Below, one piece after another: positions 1 through 8,319 of a stretch of 64,000 nt of DNA. Every line of letters starts with the position of its first letter. Within the stretch, counting starts at the first letter, position 1. The notes under the pieces are model-generated. The model ran no database searches. It was not told the origin of the DNA and was given only the letters and a program-made list of their open reading frames with translations. The position numbers and the translations under genes are program-made. The DNA lies in NCBI RefSeq assembly GCF_039537985.1, contig NZ_BAABBN010000004.1, positions 1,364,001 to 1,428,000 on the forward strand. The letters are read 5' to 3'. The stretch is from Litoribacillus peritrichatus. Lineage in GTDB: Bacteria > Pseudomonadota > Gammaproteobacteria > Pseudomonadales > Litoribrevibacteraceae.

Positions 1-1
1 C

Positions 2-304
2 TACAGCAGTGGATCAAAACCCTCCGGTCAAGTTAATCCCAAAGCAATAGCGTCCATGGATCGAGCAGGGTATGACATGAATCGACATACTTCTAAGCCG
101 ATAGATGAGTTACCAACCAAGCGTTTTGATATTGCGATTACTATGGGGTGTGGCGACTTTTGCCCGGATATCAAGGCAGGGCACAGTGAGGACTGGGCCA
201 TCCCAGACCCAAAGCATCTAAACAGTTCTGAATTTGATCAAATACGAGATCAAATAAAAAATAGAGTAGAGGATTTAAGAACTTTATTGCTGCAATCGGC
301 CTAA
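2..304 (+). CDS. Arsenate reductase-like LMW-PTP-fold protein, 5' truncated
   Basis: The frame is open from the first bases of the window, so this is the C-terminal part of a gene that begins upstream. The start reads SSGSKPSGQVNP, matching the SAGS-x-PSG stretch of the low-molecular-weight phosphatase fold. A TMGCGDFCP segment and an IPDPK segment follow, which resemble the redox cysteines and the aspartate loop of ArsC-type arsenate reductases. The nucleophilic N-terminal cysteine loop lies outside the window and cannot be checked. The likely role is reduction of arsenate to arsenite in the cytoplasm. A protein tyrosine phosphatase is the alternative, but the paired cysteines favour ArsC. 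No other ars gene is visible downstream. Confidence 0.75.
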   Translation, partial: YSSGSKPSGQVNPKAIASMDRAGYDMNRHTSKPIDELPTKRFDIAITMGCGDFCPDIKAGHSEDWAIPDPKHLNSSEFDQIRDQIKNRVEDLRTLLLQSA

Positions 305-333
305 GATCTATCCATTAAAATAGGCACCTTCGA

Positions 334-447
334 TTACTGTATGGTTGGTGCTTTATTCCTTTCTCGCATTTCATAAACCCGGTTAATTGCACCAATCAGT
401 TCCAGGACATATCTTAACTCTGAATAGTTGCAGCGCTGGGTGTTCAT
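334..447 (-). CDS. Candidate small protein, 37 aa
   Basis: A 37-codon frame starts at an ATG (447 down to 445) and ends at TAA (336-334). On the minus strand AAGGA lies eight bases before the ATG, a near-ideal ribosome binding site. The peptide begins MNTQRCNYSELRYVLEL and ends RERNKAPTIQ; it is charged, probably helical, and has no membrane segment. It fills most of the gap between the arsenate-reductase-like gene and panE. I recognise no family. The evidence is the Shine-Dalgarno sequence, the uninterrupted frame and the lack of any other gene here. Confidence 0.45.
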   Translation of the reverse strand: MNTQRCNYSELRYVLELIGAINRVYEMRERNKAPTIQ

Positions 448-556
448 TACCAAAATCCTTCTTAATTAAATTTGAATACCCCAGCCTAGCGTCATTGGGT
501 ATAGTTCTTCAATACAAATTATGAATTTCAGTTATTTGCTTACAAGGATTTCATTT

Positions 557-1480
557 ATGTCGGTGAAAGGTATTAAGAAAATTGCCATCGTAGGCACCGG
601 AGCCATTGGAGGTTATTACGGTTGTAAATTAGCAAAGGCCGGGGTCGATGTTCATTTTTTGGCAAGATCGGACTATCAATATATTCAATCGCATGGTTTA
701 AAAGTCGCTTCTGCGAAGGGACAGGATATTTCAGTTGATCCAGTCAATGTCTACAACGACAGCAAAGACATGCCGCAATGTGATTTGATTTTGATCACGT
801 TAAAAACCACATCTAATGATCAGCTTAATGAATTATTAAAACCTCTGCTGCATGAAAAGTCTCTGCTTTGTTCTTTGCAGAATGGCTATGGTTTAGAGCA
901 TTATTTATCACAAGTATTTCCACAGGCTTCAATTATTGGCGGTTTATGTTTCATATGCTCTCAAAAAGTTAAGCCAGGAATCATTGATCACCAAGACTTT
1001 GGCTCTATTCGGCTTGCCGACTATAACGCAGGGGCTGAGAGGCTTTCGGATGTGGCCGAGCTATTTACTCAGGCAGAAGTACCTACTCAAACATCAGACT
1101 CATTAACTAAAGCTCGATGGGAAAAACTGGTGTGGAATGTTCCTTTCAATGGTTTGTCTGTGGTCTTAAATGCTAAAACAGATGCCATGCTGAATAAAGA
1201 CTCAACTAGGGCATTGATTAAAGAGATTATGCTGGAAGTCATTCAGGTGGCTAGAGTCCATGCTGCGGATATTGACAATGATTTCGCAGACAAGCTCATC
1301 GAGCTGACAGACGGTATGGCGGCGTACTATCCAAGCATGAAGGTTGATTACGACCTCAAGCGGCCAATGGAACTGAAAGATATTTATCAAGCAACGCTCA
1401 ATGCGGCATATGAGAAGGGCATTGCAATGCCTAAAACTGAGATGTTACTGGAATTGCTTACTTTTATGGATCACTCTTAA
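557..1480 (+). CDS. panE: 2-dehydropantoate 2-reductase family protein
   Basis: The product (307 aa) has an N-terminal Rossmann fold with VGTGAIGGYYG in its first 20 residues. The ketopantoate reductase C-terminal helical domain follows, with the conserved KARWEKLVWNVPFN segment typical of PanE/ApbA. The family reduces 2-dehydropantoate to pantoate with NADPH in pantothenate synthesis. An in-frame ATG exists at 521, but ATG 557 is preferred: AAGGA lies eight bases upstream and the protein then begins MSVKGIKKIAIVG, as in homologues. It stands alone, followed by a hairpin at 1483-1514. Many genomes carry several PanE-like paralogues, so the exact substrate is less certain than the family. Confidence 0.8.
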   Translation: MSVKGIKKIAIVGTGAIGGYYGCKLAKAGVDVHFLARSDYQYIQSHGLKVASAKGQDISVDPVNVYNDSKDMPQCDLILITLKTTSNDQLNELLKPLLHEKSLLCSLQNGYGLEHYLSQVFPQASIIGGLCFICSQKVKPGIIDHQDFGSIRLADYNAGAERLSDVAELFTQAEVPTQTSDSLTKARWEKLVWNVPFNGLSVVLNAKTDAMLNKDSTRALIKEIMLEVIQVARVHAADIDNDFADKLIELTDGMAAYYPSMKVDYDLKRPMELKDIYQATLNAAYEKGIAMPKTEMLLELLTFMDHS

Positions 1481-1482
1481 AT

Positions 1483-1514
1483 GCAAGAGAGTAATAGTGA
1501 CTATTACTCTCTGC
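1483..1514 (+). terminator. Stem-loop between panE and a convergent gene
   Basis: GAGAGTAATAG (1487-1497) and CTATTACTCTC (1501-1511) form a perfect 11-bp stem with a three-base loop, extended by GCA/TGC with one bulged A. It starts three bases after the panE stop and lies between convergent genes. There is no clear T-run, so it may stabilise the 3' end rather than terminate on its own. Confidence 0.5.
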
Positions 1515-1552
1515 AATCTACTTACGCGTTTAAAGATTATCTTGTTAGTCAA

Positions 1553-2212
1553 TTAGGCCTTATCTTGAGCTTCGGCTGCTGTATTGGCTTGCTTTTTTGA
1601 TTCAAGCGGGTCGTGCTTGTTCAGGTTGATGGGCTTATCACCGATCGAGATGTGAGAAGAAGCAATCATTTCCTCATCAATATTATCTTCACATTCATAA
1701 ACAGGCCTTATGTCGTGGTCTGCGACTTCCTGATCAGAGGTATGAACGGCCGTGGAAGACTTTTTATTCTGTTCAATTGCTTCAGAGAACATAATGTATC
1801 TTGCTTTCATATAAGCGTCAGCTTGTTCCTGAAATGGAGAACGATAGGGGGTTAGCACAAGATCGAAGACCATAAACATGCAGCCGATAGATGCCCAGGC
1901 AATGATGATGCTCTCGCTGGTCGCAGCCTGCAAGTTAGGTGATTGACTCAGGAAGCCATTGAAAAGCTCTATCAACTGCTGAGAGAAAACAACCAAATTA
2001 AAATGGGATAATAGCAGGGGAACCCAAACTGTTAAGAAAACCGGAAAAAAACCAAAAGACCACAGAAGCTTTCGAAGCACATAAACTGCAACGCGCTTAC
2101 GGTTTTCTTTTTTGAGTTCTTTGTCATCTTTAAGGCTGGTCAGGTAGTTTTCGCGAAGCTTCCAGTAATCATCAAGATATTCTTGCTTCAGGGACATATG
2201 TTTTGGTTGCAT
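1553..2212 (-). CDS. Hypothetical membrane protein, two TM segments
   Basis: The 219-aa product has a charged, probably helical N-terminus (1-45), then two hydrophobic segments at about 48-75 and 100-122, and a long acidic hydrophilic C-terminal tail. The second hydrophobic segment ends in LVLTPYRSPFQEQ. The ATG at 2212 has GAGG seven bases upstream. I do not recognise a family. It is transcribed away from the type II secretion operon, with 271 bp between the two starts. Nothing in the sequence links it to secretion. Confidence 0.7.
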   Translation of the reverse strand: MQPKHMSLKQEYLDDYWKLRENYLTSLKDDKELKKENRKRVAVYVLRKLLWSFGFFPVFLTVWVPLLLSHFNLVVFSQQLIELFNGFLSQSPNLQAATSESIIIAWASIGCMFMVFDLVLTPYRSPFQEQADAYMKARYIMFSEAIEQNKKSSTAVHTSDQEVADHDIRPVYECEDNIDEEMIASSHISIGDKPINLNKHDPLESKKQANTAAEAQDKA

Positions 2213-2393
2213 CCAATAACCTCAACTGTATACAAGTTGTACAGTGTTAACGATACCTGTCAAACACTGTTGTGATCAATCTAGGCATCTGCTAGAGTCC
2301 GGTCGATATTGTATGTAAATTATTAAATAATAATAGTTTCTTTTGTGACAAATTTTCGAACAAAGTTACCTCAAGTTGGTCTCATAATTGTTC

Positions 2394-2434
2394 TTCAAGG
2401 TTTAGTACTGTTTGTAAGAAGTTGAAACCTTGAA
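2394..2434 (+). promoter_or_regulatory. Inverted repeat in the gspE leader
   Basis: TTCAAGGTTT (2394-2403) and AAACCTTGAA (2425-2434) form a perfect 10-bp inverted repeat around a 21-base loop, ending 49 bases before the gspE start. It could be an operator or a leader hairpin controlling the secretion operon. Confidence 0.35.
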
Positions 2435-2483
2435 TCTGAAATTTTGATATTAAAGGTAATCAGTTCGTAATCGGATAGCTTGA

Positions 2484-4010
2484 ATGAATAACCCTCAGTC
2501 AATTTCGTCGTCTAATGTAACCCCTGCCTTGATTACAAAACAAGACCGACTTCCGTATGGTTTTGCTAAAAAGCACGGCGTTCTTCTTGAGTTAAACAGT
2601 ACCGATGCACCGACTCTTTATGTAAAAAAAGAGACGCCGTTATTTGCATTGACAGAAGTACAACGCATATTAAATTGCCCGTTCAGTGTTTCTGAAGTAA
2701 CAGACGATGAATTCGAGGATTTGATTGCCAGTCAATATCAGGCCCAGTCCAGTGACGCTATGCAAATGGTTGAAGGAATTGGCGAAGATATGAATCTTGA
2801 GTCTTTGGCCGACTCCGTACCTGAGAGTGAAGATCTTCTTGAGCAAGAAGATGATGCGCCAATCATTCGTTTGATCAATGCGATTCTTACCGAAGCCATT
2901 AAAGAAAATGCCTCGGATATTCATATTGAGACATTTGAGCGTAATTTGACGGTTCGATTCCGAATCGACGGTGTGCTGCGCGAAATAGTACAGCCTAAGA
3001 GACAGCTTGCGCCTCTTCTGGTTTCTCGCATCAAGGTCATGGCAAAACTTGATATTGCAGAGAAACGAGTACCTCAGGATGGCCGAATCTCATTAAGAAT
3101 TGCAGGACGAGAAGTGGACGTACGTGTATCAACCATGCCTGCCTCTAACGGTGAGCGAGTGGTACTTCGTTTGCTGGACAAAAATGCAACCAGACTTGAT
3201 CTGTCGCACTTGGGGATGATCGATCGAGACTACAAATTAATGACCGAACTGGTGAACAAACCGCACGGCATTATTCTGGTTACCGGGCCGACTGGCTCGG
3301 GTAAGACAACAACCTTGTATGCATCATTGTCTGATATTAATGATCAGAGCCGAAATATTCTTACCGTAGAAGATCCGATTGAATACAATTTACCTGGAAT
3401 AGGTCAAACGCAGGTAAATACCAAAGCAGACATGACCTTTGCCCGAGGTTTACGTGCGATTCTTCGTCAAGACCCCGACGTTGTAATGATTGGTGAGATT
3501 CGAGACAAAGAGACTGCTGAAATTGCTGTTCAGGCGAGTTTAACAGGTCACTTAGTGTTATCGACACTTCATACCAATACAGCGGTAGGTGCAGTTACCC
3601 GACTGCAGGATATGGGCGTTGAGCCTTTCTTGATTTCAAGCAGTTTGCTCGGCGCATTAGCCCAGCGCCTGGTTAGGACGCTGTGTGAACAGTGCAAGAA
3701 ACCGTACGTAGCGGATGAAGCCACCATGAAGTTATTGGGCTTAGACCCAGATGCCCCTGCGCCAACACTGTATCATCCGGTTGGGTGTGATAACTGTAAC
3801 AATGGCGGCTACAAAGGAAGACAAGGGATTTATGAGTTGATTCACGTGGACGACGAAATGAGAAACCAAATTCACTCATGCGTTGGTGAGCAAGCGATGA
3901 ACAGTCATGCACGAAAATTATCGCCAAGCATTCGACAAGATGGTATGGAAAAAGTAATGCAGGGCATAACCACAGTCGAAGAAGTTCTTCGAGTCACCAG
4001 AGAAGATTAA
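2484..4010 (+). CDS. gspE: Type II secretion ATPase GspE
   Basis: This is the cytoplasmic hexameric ATPase that powers pseudopilus assembly in type II secretion. The 508-aa protein has an N-terminal GspE domain (about 1-120), the N2 segment with ASDIHIE (143-149), a Walker A GPTGSGKT (268-275), an Asp box, a Walker B segment VVMIGEIRD (333-341) and the tetracysteine zinc site (C401, C404, C435, C438) that marks GspE and PilB ATPases. It is the first gene of a nine-gene block, 18 bp before gspF. In many genomes gspC and gspD precede gspE; here the upstream gene is unrelated and divergent. Confidence 0.97.
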   Translation: MNNPQSISSSNVTPALITKQDRLPYGFAKKHGVLLELNSTDAPTLYVKKETPLFALTEVQRILNCPFSVSEVTDDEFEDLIASQYQAQSSDAMQMVEGIGEDMNLESLADSVPESEDLLEQEDDAPIIRLINAILTEAIKENASDIHIETFERNLTVRFRIDGVLREIVQPKRQLAPLLVSRIKVMAKLDIAEKRVPQDGRISLRIAGREVDVRVSTMPASNGERVVLRLLDKNATRLDLSHLGMIDRDYKLMTELVNKPHGIILVTGPTGSGKTTTLYASLSDINDQSRNILTVEDPIEYNLPGIGQTQVNTKADMTFARGLRAILRQDPDVVMIGEIRDKETAEIAVQASLTGHLVLSTLHTNTAVGAVTRLQDMGVEPFLISSSLLGALAQRLVRTLCEQCKKPYVADEATMKLLGLDPDAPAPTLYHPVGCDNCNNGGYKGRQGIYELIHVDDEMRNQIHSCVGEQAMNSHARKLSPSIRQDGMEKVMQGITTVEEVLRVTRED

Positions 4011-4028
4011 TCCGGAGCTAACACAAGC

Positions 4029-5252
4029 ATGGCAGCATTTGACTATGTCGCTCTGGATGAGCGAGGCAAAGAAAAAAAAGGCGTATTAGAAGGGGATAGT
4101 GCTCGTCAAATACGGCAGGCCCTGAGAGACAAAGGGTTCACACCCCTAAGTGTGGATCAGGCAAAAGAGAAATCGAAAGGCGCTGGTCTTAATCTTTCAT
4201 TCAGTGGTAAGGGTCATATATCCACCCCTGACTTATCTTTGCTTACTCGGCAAATGGCTACCCTGATCCAATCGGGTTTACCACTTGAGGAAGTTTTACA
4301 GGCGGTGGCCAACCAAAGCCCAAAGGCTTCTGTAAAATCAATGATGCTATCGATTCGCTCCAAAGTATTGGAAGGTCATAGCCTTGCGAATGCTTTGGGT
4401 GAATACCCAGGCGCATTTCCTAAGCTGTTCCGGTCTACCGTTGCTGCAGGTGAGCACTCAGGGCATTTGGATTCTGTGCTTGAAAGCCTTGCTGATTACG
4501 TTGAACGTCAGCAGATGGCGGTTCGGAAAATCAAAATGGCCGCGATTTACCCGGTTATCCTTAGTTTTGTCGCCATCGGTGTTGTTGTTTTTCTTTTAAC
4601 GACGGTCGTGCCTGATATTGTTGAGGTGTTTGATACCTCAAAACAAGAGCTGCCGCCGTTAACGGCAGGATTGATTGCCGTCAGTGATTGGTTGATGGCT
4701 TATGGCCACTTTTTGTTGATCTTTATTGTTCTTCTGGTTGTGGGCTATAAGTTTCAAATGAGTCGGAGTGAAGGTTTTGAGCGTAAAGCGCACCAGCTTT
4801 ACCTTAAATTACCCTTAATCAGTCGCATTGCTCAAGGCGCAGACGTTTCTCGTTTTACCAGTACATTGAGTATCTTAACTTCCAGTGGTGTACCTTTGGT
4901 TGAATCCTTAGCTATTAGCTCGGAAGTGATGCAAAACAGAGTGTTACGGGAAGCTATTACAGTAACTTCTGACAAAGTTCGTGAAGGTGCAAGTTTGAAA
5001 AATGCACTGGAACAAACAGGTCACTTTCCACCTCTAATGCTCTACATGGTCGCCAGTGGCGAAAGCAGTGGCGAACTGGAAGGTATGCTCAAAAGGACGG
5101 CAGAGCAACAAGAACGCGAGCTTGAGTCTCTTGTCTCCACGCTTGTTGGTCTTTTCGAACCTCTGATGTTGTTGTTTATGGGCGGTATTGTCATGGTCAT
5201 TGTTATGGCAATTATGATGCCGTTAATGAATATGAATACGCTAGTCAGCTAA
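4029..5252 (+). CDS. gspF: Type II secretion inner-membrane protein GspF
   Basis: The 407-aa polytopic platform protein couples GspE to the pseudopilus. Two GspF repeats are visible, each with a cytoplasmic helical bundle. The first contains LTRQMATLIQSGLPLEEVL near residue 70 and the second STLSILTSSGVPLVESL near 280. Membrane segments lie at about 170-192, 225-245 and 375-400. The length is standard for the family. It sits between gspE and gspG with short gaps, consistent with a single transcript. Confidence 0.97.
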   Translation: MAAFDYVALDERGKEKKGVLEGDSARQIRQALRDKGFTPLSVDQAKEKSKGAGLNLSFSGKGHISTPDLSLLTRQMATLIQSGLPLEEVLQAVANQSPKASVKSMMLSIRSKVLEGHSLANALGEYPGAFPKLFRSTVAAGEHSGHLDSVLESLADYVERQQMAVRKIKMAAIYPVILSFVAIGVVVFLLTTVVPDIVEVFDTSKQELPPLTAGLIAVSDWLMAYGHFLLIFIVLLVVGYKFQMSRSEGFERKAHQLYLKLPLISRIAQGADVSRFTSTLSILTSSGVPLVESLAISSEVMQNRVLREAITVTSDKVREGASLKNALEQTGHFPPLMLYMVASGESSGELEGMLKRTAEQQERELESLVSTLVGLFEPLMLLFMGGIVMVIVMAIMMPLMNMNTLVS

Positions 5253-5295
5253 GCACAAAATATATTTATAATTTTAAGGAAAAAGGCGTTTATAA

Positions 5296-5724
5296 ATGAA
5301 AATACAACGTAACCAAGGCTTTACACTTATTGAAATTCTGGTGGTTTTAGTCATTCTCGCTACCTTGGTAGCCGCTGTTGCCCCAAATATTTTGGGGAAA
5401 AGTGATGATGCTCGTGTCACTGTTGCTAAAGCAGATTTAAAAGCCATCTCTAATGCACTGGATTTGTATAAATTAGATAACTTCAATTACCCAACAACAG
5501 AGCAAGGTCTAGAGGCATTGGTAAATAAGCCAACAGGGTTTCCTGAGCCAAAGAACTGGGCGAAAGGCGGTTATCTACCTAAGATTCCTAAAGATCCATG
5601 GGGAACGCCATATCAATATCTGAGCCCTGCTGAAGATAAGCCGTTCGATGTATATACACTAGGCGCTGACAGCCGTGAGGGTGGCGAAGATTATAATTCT
5701 GATTTAAGTGTTTGGGACGAGTAA
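5296..5724 (+). CDS. gspG: Major pseudopilin GspG
   Basis: This is the main subunit of the type II pseudopilus. A short basic leader ends at QG before FTLIEILVVLVIL, the prepilin peptidase (GspO/PilD) site with Glu at +5. The mature part has the GspG signature including PTTEQGLEALV and a C-terminal calcium-binding loop (YTLGADSREGGED). The length of 142 aa is normal. It overlaps one possible start of gspH. GspO is not in the window, so processing depends on an enzyme encoded elsewhere. Confidence 0.97.
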   Translation: MKIQRNQGFTLIEILVVLVILATLVAAVAPNILGKSDDARVTVAKADLKAISNALDLYKLDNFNYPTTEQGLEALVNKPTGFPEPKNWAKGGYLPKIPKDPWGTPYQYLSPAEDKPFDVYTLGADSREGGEDYNSDLSVWDE

Positions 5725-5731
5725 AAAGTCA

Positions 5732-6280
5732 GTGCTGCAAAAACAACGAGGTTTCACATTAATTGAACTGCTGGTTGTAATGGTTTTAATCGGTGCCTTG
5801 TTTGGCACCGTTACCATTTCTATGGGGACTCGTAATGTTAAACGAGATCTTGTAGAGGAAGGCCAGCGACTACAAGCATTGTTTCAGGAAGCCTCACAGC
5901 AAGCCATTTTGTATAACCAGGAAGTGGGTTGGTATTTCAAAGAAGGCGAGTATGGCTTTCTATCTTTTGGCTACGAAGCCAACACTTGGTCTGCTATGTC
6001 TCAGCGCATGTTCCGACCTCGGGAGACCCTCTTTGAGTTTGAATTAATTGAGTTAGATGGCACGCCAATCTCCGAGAGGCTGGATGACGTTTATAAAGAC
6101 TCAAATAAACCAGAAGACAGCGACAAGACAACACCTACCATCGTATTTCTTTCCAGTGGGGAAAGCTCTTCCTTTGAACTTTCTCTTTTTGAAAAAGAAG
6201 AACCGGACTGGTTGGTTCGTTTGAAATCTGACGGGTTTGCAGCGCCCGAACTGGAGCTTCCTTACGATGAAGACGAATAA
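5732..6280 (+). CDS. gspH: Minor pseudopilin GspH
   Basis: The product has a leader ending RG before FTLIELLVVMVLIGALFG, with the conserved Glu at +5 of the mature protein. The rest is a GspH-like beta-rich domain with an acidic C-terminus. Two GTG starts are possible: 5732 gives a seven-residue leader and begins just after the gspG stop, with GGACGAG upstream; 5708 gives a 15-residue leader overlapping gspG. I prefer 5732 (182 aa). GspH is one of the minor pseudopilins of the pseudopilus. Confidence 0.88.
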   Translation: MLQKQRGFTLIELLVVMVLIGALFGTVTISMGTRNVKRDLVEEGQRLQALFQEASQQAILYNQEVGWYFKEGEYGFLSFGYEANTWSAMSQRMFRPRETLFEFELIELDGTPISERLDDVYKDSNKPEDSDKTTPTIVFLSSGESSSFELSLFEKEEPDWLVRLKSDGFAAPELELPYDEDE

Positions 6281-6665
6281 CCCAATGCGCCATACTCTAG
6301 GGTTTACTCTTATTGAGGTTATGATTGCTCTCATCATCTTTTCAGTGGTCGCTGTTTCAGTGGGCCGCTCAGCATCCATTTATATTAATAATGCCGCACG
6401 TTTGGAGTTAAAAACAGAAGCCTTGATTGTTGCAGAACAAGAGCTGAATAAGCTGATTCTTACGGGTGGTTTTTTGCCGATAAAAAACACCAATTATGAT
6501 TTAGAAATTGGTGAAAAAACTTGGGTGGTTAATCAGAAAGTTTCGGCGACAGAAGATGTTAATATGAGACGTGTTGAGTTGAGCGTTTCAGAAAAAGGCG
6601 GGCTGTTTGGCCAGGATCACTCCATTATCAATTTATCTGGCTTCGTAGGAAGAAACAGTGGCTAG
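6267..6665 (+). CDS. gspI: Minor pseudopilin GspI
   Basis: The prepilin leader ends at LG before FTLIEVMIALIIFSVVA. The 132-aa length and the later segment LNKLILTGGFLP fit GspI, which nucleates the pseudopilus tip with GspJ and GspK. The frame also opens at a TTG at 6237, but ATG 6267 has GGAG ten bases upstream and overlaps the gspH end by 14 bases, the usual arrangement in this operon. Confidence 0.92.
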   Translation: MKTNNPMRHTLGFTLIEVMIALIIFSVVAVSVGRSASIYINNAARLELKTEALIVAEQELNKLILTGGFLPIKNTNYDLEIGEKTWVVNQKVSATEDVNMRRVELSVSEKGGLFGQDHSIINLSGFVGRNSG

Positions 6666-7299
6666 ATCTAATTTCGCGATACTTAAATCAAAGAGTCAAC
6701 AAGGCTTTACTTTACTTGAGGTTCTCTTAGCAATAGGGATAACCGCATTAATTGGCATTTCAAGTTATACGTTGTTGAGTCAAACGATACGAACGAAAGA
6801 AAGTCTTTCAAGCCAAACAGAACGTCTAAGACAGTTTCAGTTAGCCGCGACAATGATTCAAAACGATTTCAGGCAAATAGGTTCAAGAGTAGTCAGAGAT
6901 CAGTTTGGGGATCATTTAACCACGTTACAAGTTGGGGGGTATAATATTCATGGTTTTGTTGAATTCTCACGAAACGGTATCTCGAATCCTCTAAAATTGA
7001 AAAAGTCGAATTATCAACGAGTTGCTTACAAGTTGGATGAAGACAAGCTCATTCGCGTAATTTGGCCTGTTTTGGATCGTGCTGCGGACACGGAACCTCG
7101 AACGCAAACATTACTCGAAGGCATCGTCAGTGCAGAAGTCAAAGTCTGGGATGCAGAAGCTAAGGTATGGCTTTCTGAGTGGCCTAACTCAGATCAAACG
7201 TCTCAAACACCTCAAACAAAATCTGAATTACCAGACGGCATCTCTTTAGAGATAAAAACAGAAACAGACAGAGTTTACCGCTGGATTGAACAAATATGA
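6658..7299 (+). CDS. gspJ: Minor pseudopilin GspJ
   Basis: The product (213 aa) has the prepilin site QG before FTLLEVLLAIGITALIG and downstream GspJ features such as QTERLRQFQLA and a MIQNDFRQI segment. It starts at a GTG that overlaps the end of gspI by eight bases, with AGGAAG just upstream. GspJ is part of the ternary GspI-GspJ-GspK tip of the pseudopilus. Confidence 0.93.
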   Translation: MARSNFAILKSKSQQGFTLLEVLLAIGITALIGISSYTLLSQTIRTKESLSSQTERLRQFQLAATMIQNDFRQIGSRVVRDQFGDHLTTLQVGGYNIHGFVEFSRNGISNPLKLKKSNYQRVAYKLDEDKLIRVIWPVLDRAADTEPRTQTLLEGIVSAEVKVWDAEAKVWLSEWPNSDQTSQTPQTKSELPDGISLEIKTETDRVYRWIEQI

Positions 7300-8312
7300 T
7301 TAACAAACAATTTAATCAAAGTGGTTTGGCGCTTGTCTCTGTACTGTTTATTACTGCGTTAGTTGTAACCATCATTACTGCCATTTCTCACCGCCAAACA
7401 TTAGACATTCAATTAACAGGCAATCTTGTTTTTAGAACGCAAGCTTTTCAATATGCAAAAGGGGCTGAGGTTTTTGCGTCTGAAATGCTATTTCGGGACT
7501 TTGAAGAGGACGGGTCTGGTAGTCTAGTTGATGGGCCAAACGATGCATGGGTTAAGTATGGCGCTGTTTTGCCTATGGACGATGGTGTGATTGAAGTTGA
7601 GCTGTGGGACCTACAAGGATTATACAATGTAAATAACCTTGTAAATAATGAATATAAGGTAGTTGCAGAGCAGTTGGATTACCTTGATCGTCTTTTTCAG
7701 AGAGTATCTGCACTTCATACCGTCACAATAAATCAAGAAATAGCTCAGTCCATAGCAGATTGGATTGATGAGGATGACTCCAGTACAGGGCTGGGTTCTG
7801 AAGAAGGGGATTATTTGGTTAAAACACCCGCCTACAGAACGGCTAATTTCTATATGTCTGACTCAGACGAACTATTGCTAATAGAAGGGGTTAATTTTGA
7901 GATTTTTGACCTGATTCATCCTTATCTCAGTGCACTTCCAACTAATGCGGCAAAACTGAACATTAATTTGGCATCGAAAGAGTTGTTACTAGCCATTCAC
8001 CCGGACATCAAAGAATCTGATATTGATGAATTGATTAAGGATCGCGCAGAAGAAGATAACGAGTTTAAAGACGTAGCCACTTTTTTAGCACACCCAGCAT
8101 TTGCAGGCCTTAAAGACCCGGCTCCAAAAGCGGATTCCTTCCAAGTCTATTCTAATTATTTTTTACTTAAATCCCGTATTACTTTAGGGGATCGCGTCGT
8201 CCAAATGCATAGTGTACTATATCGTGATGAAACAGACGGTAGAACAAAAGTACTCACAAGAAATATGAGTAAACGTTTTAATCCTATTAAGCCATTATTA
8301 CCAATAAATTAA
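7296..8312 (+). CDS. gspK: Minor pseudopilin GspK
   Basis: GspK is the large tip pseudopilin. The leader SG precedes LALVSVLFITALVVTII. It lacks Glu at +5, as is typical for GspK, since the tip subunit needs no partner above it. The 338-aa length and the LQGLYNVNNL and IADWIDEDD segments match the family's alpha-helical insert. The ATG overlaps the gspJ stop (ATGA), indicating translational coupling. Confidence 0.94.
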   Translation: MINKQFNQSGLALVSVLFITALVVTIITAISHRQTLDIQLTGNLVFRTQAFQYAKGAEVFASEMLFRDFEEDGSGSLVDGPNDAWVKYGAVLPMDDGVIEVELWDLQGLYNVNNLVNNEYKVVAEQLDYLDRLFQRVSALHTVTINQEIAQSIADWIDEDDSSTGLGSEEGDYLVKTPAYRTANFYMSDSDELLLIEGVNFEIFDLIHPYLSALPTNAAKLNINLASKELLLAIHPDIKESDIDELIKDRAEEDNEFKDVATFLAHPAFAGLKDPAPKADSFQVYSNYFLLKSRITLGDRVVQMHSVLYRDETDGRTKVLTRNMSKRFNPIKPLLPIN

Positions 8313-8319
8313 TAAAATT

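Noticed and set aside
2226..2244. LexA-box-like sequence CTGTATACAAGTTGTACAG
   Set aside because: The gap between CTGT and ACAG is 11 bases, not the eight expected for gammaproteobacterial LexA sites.
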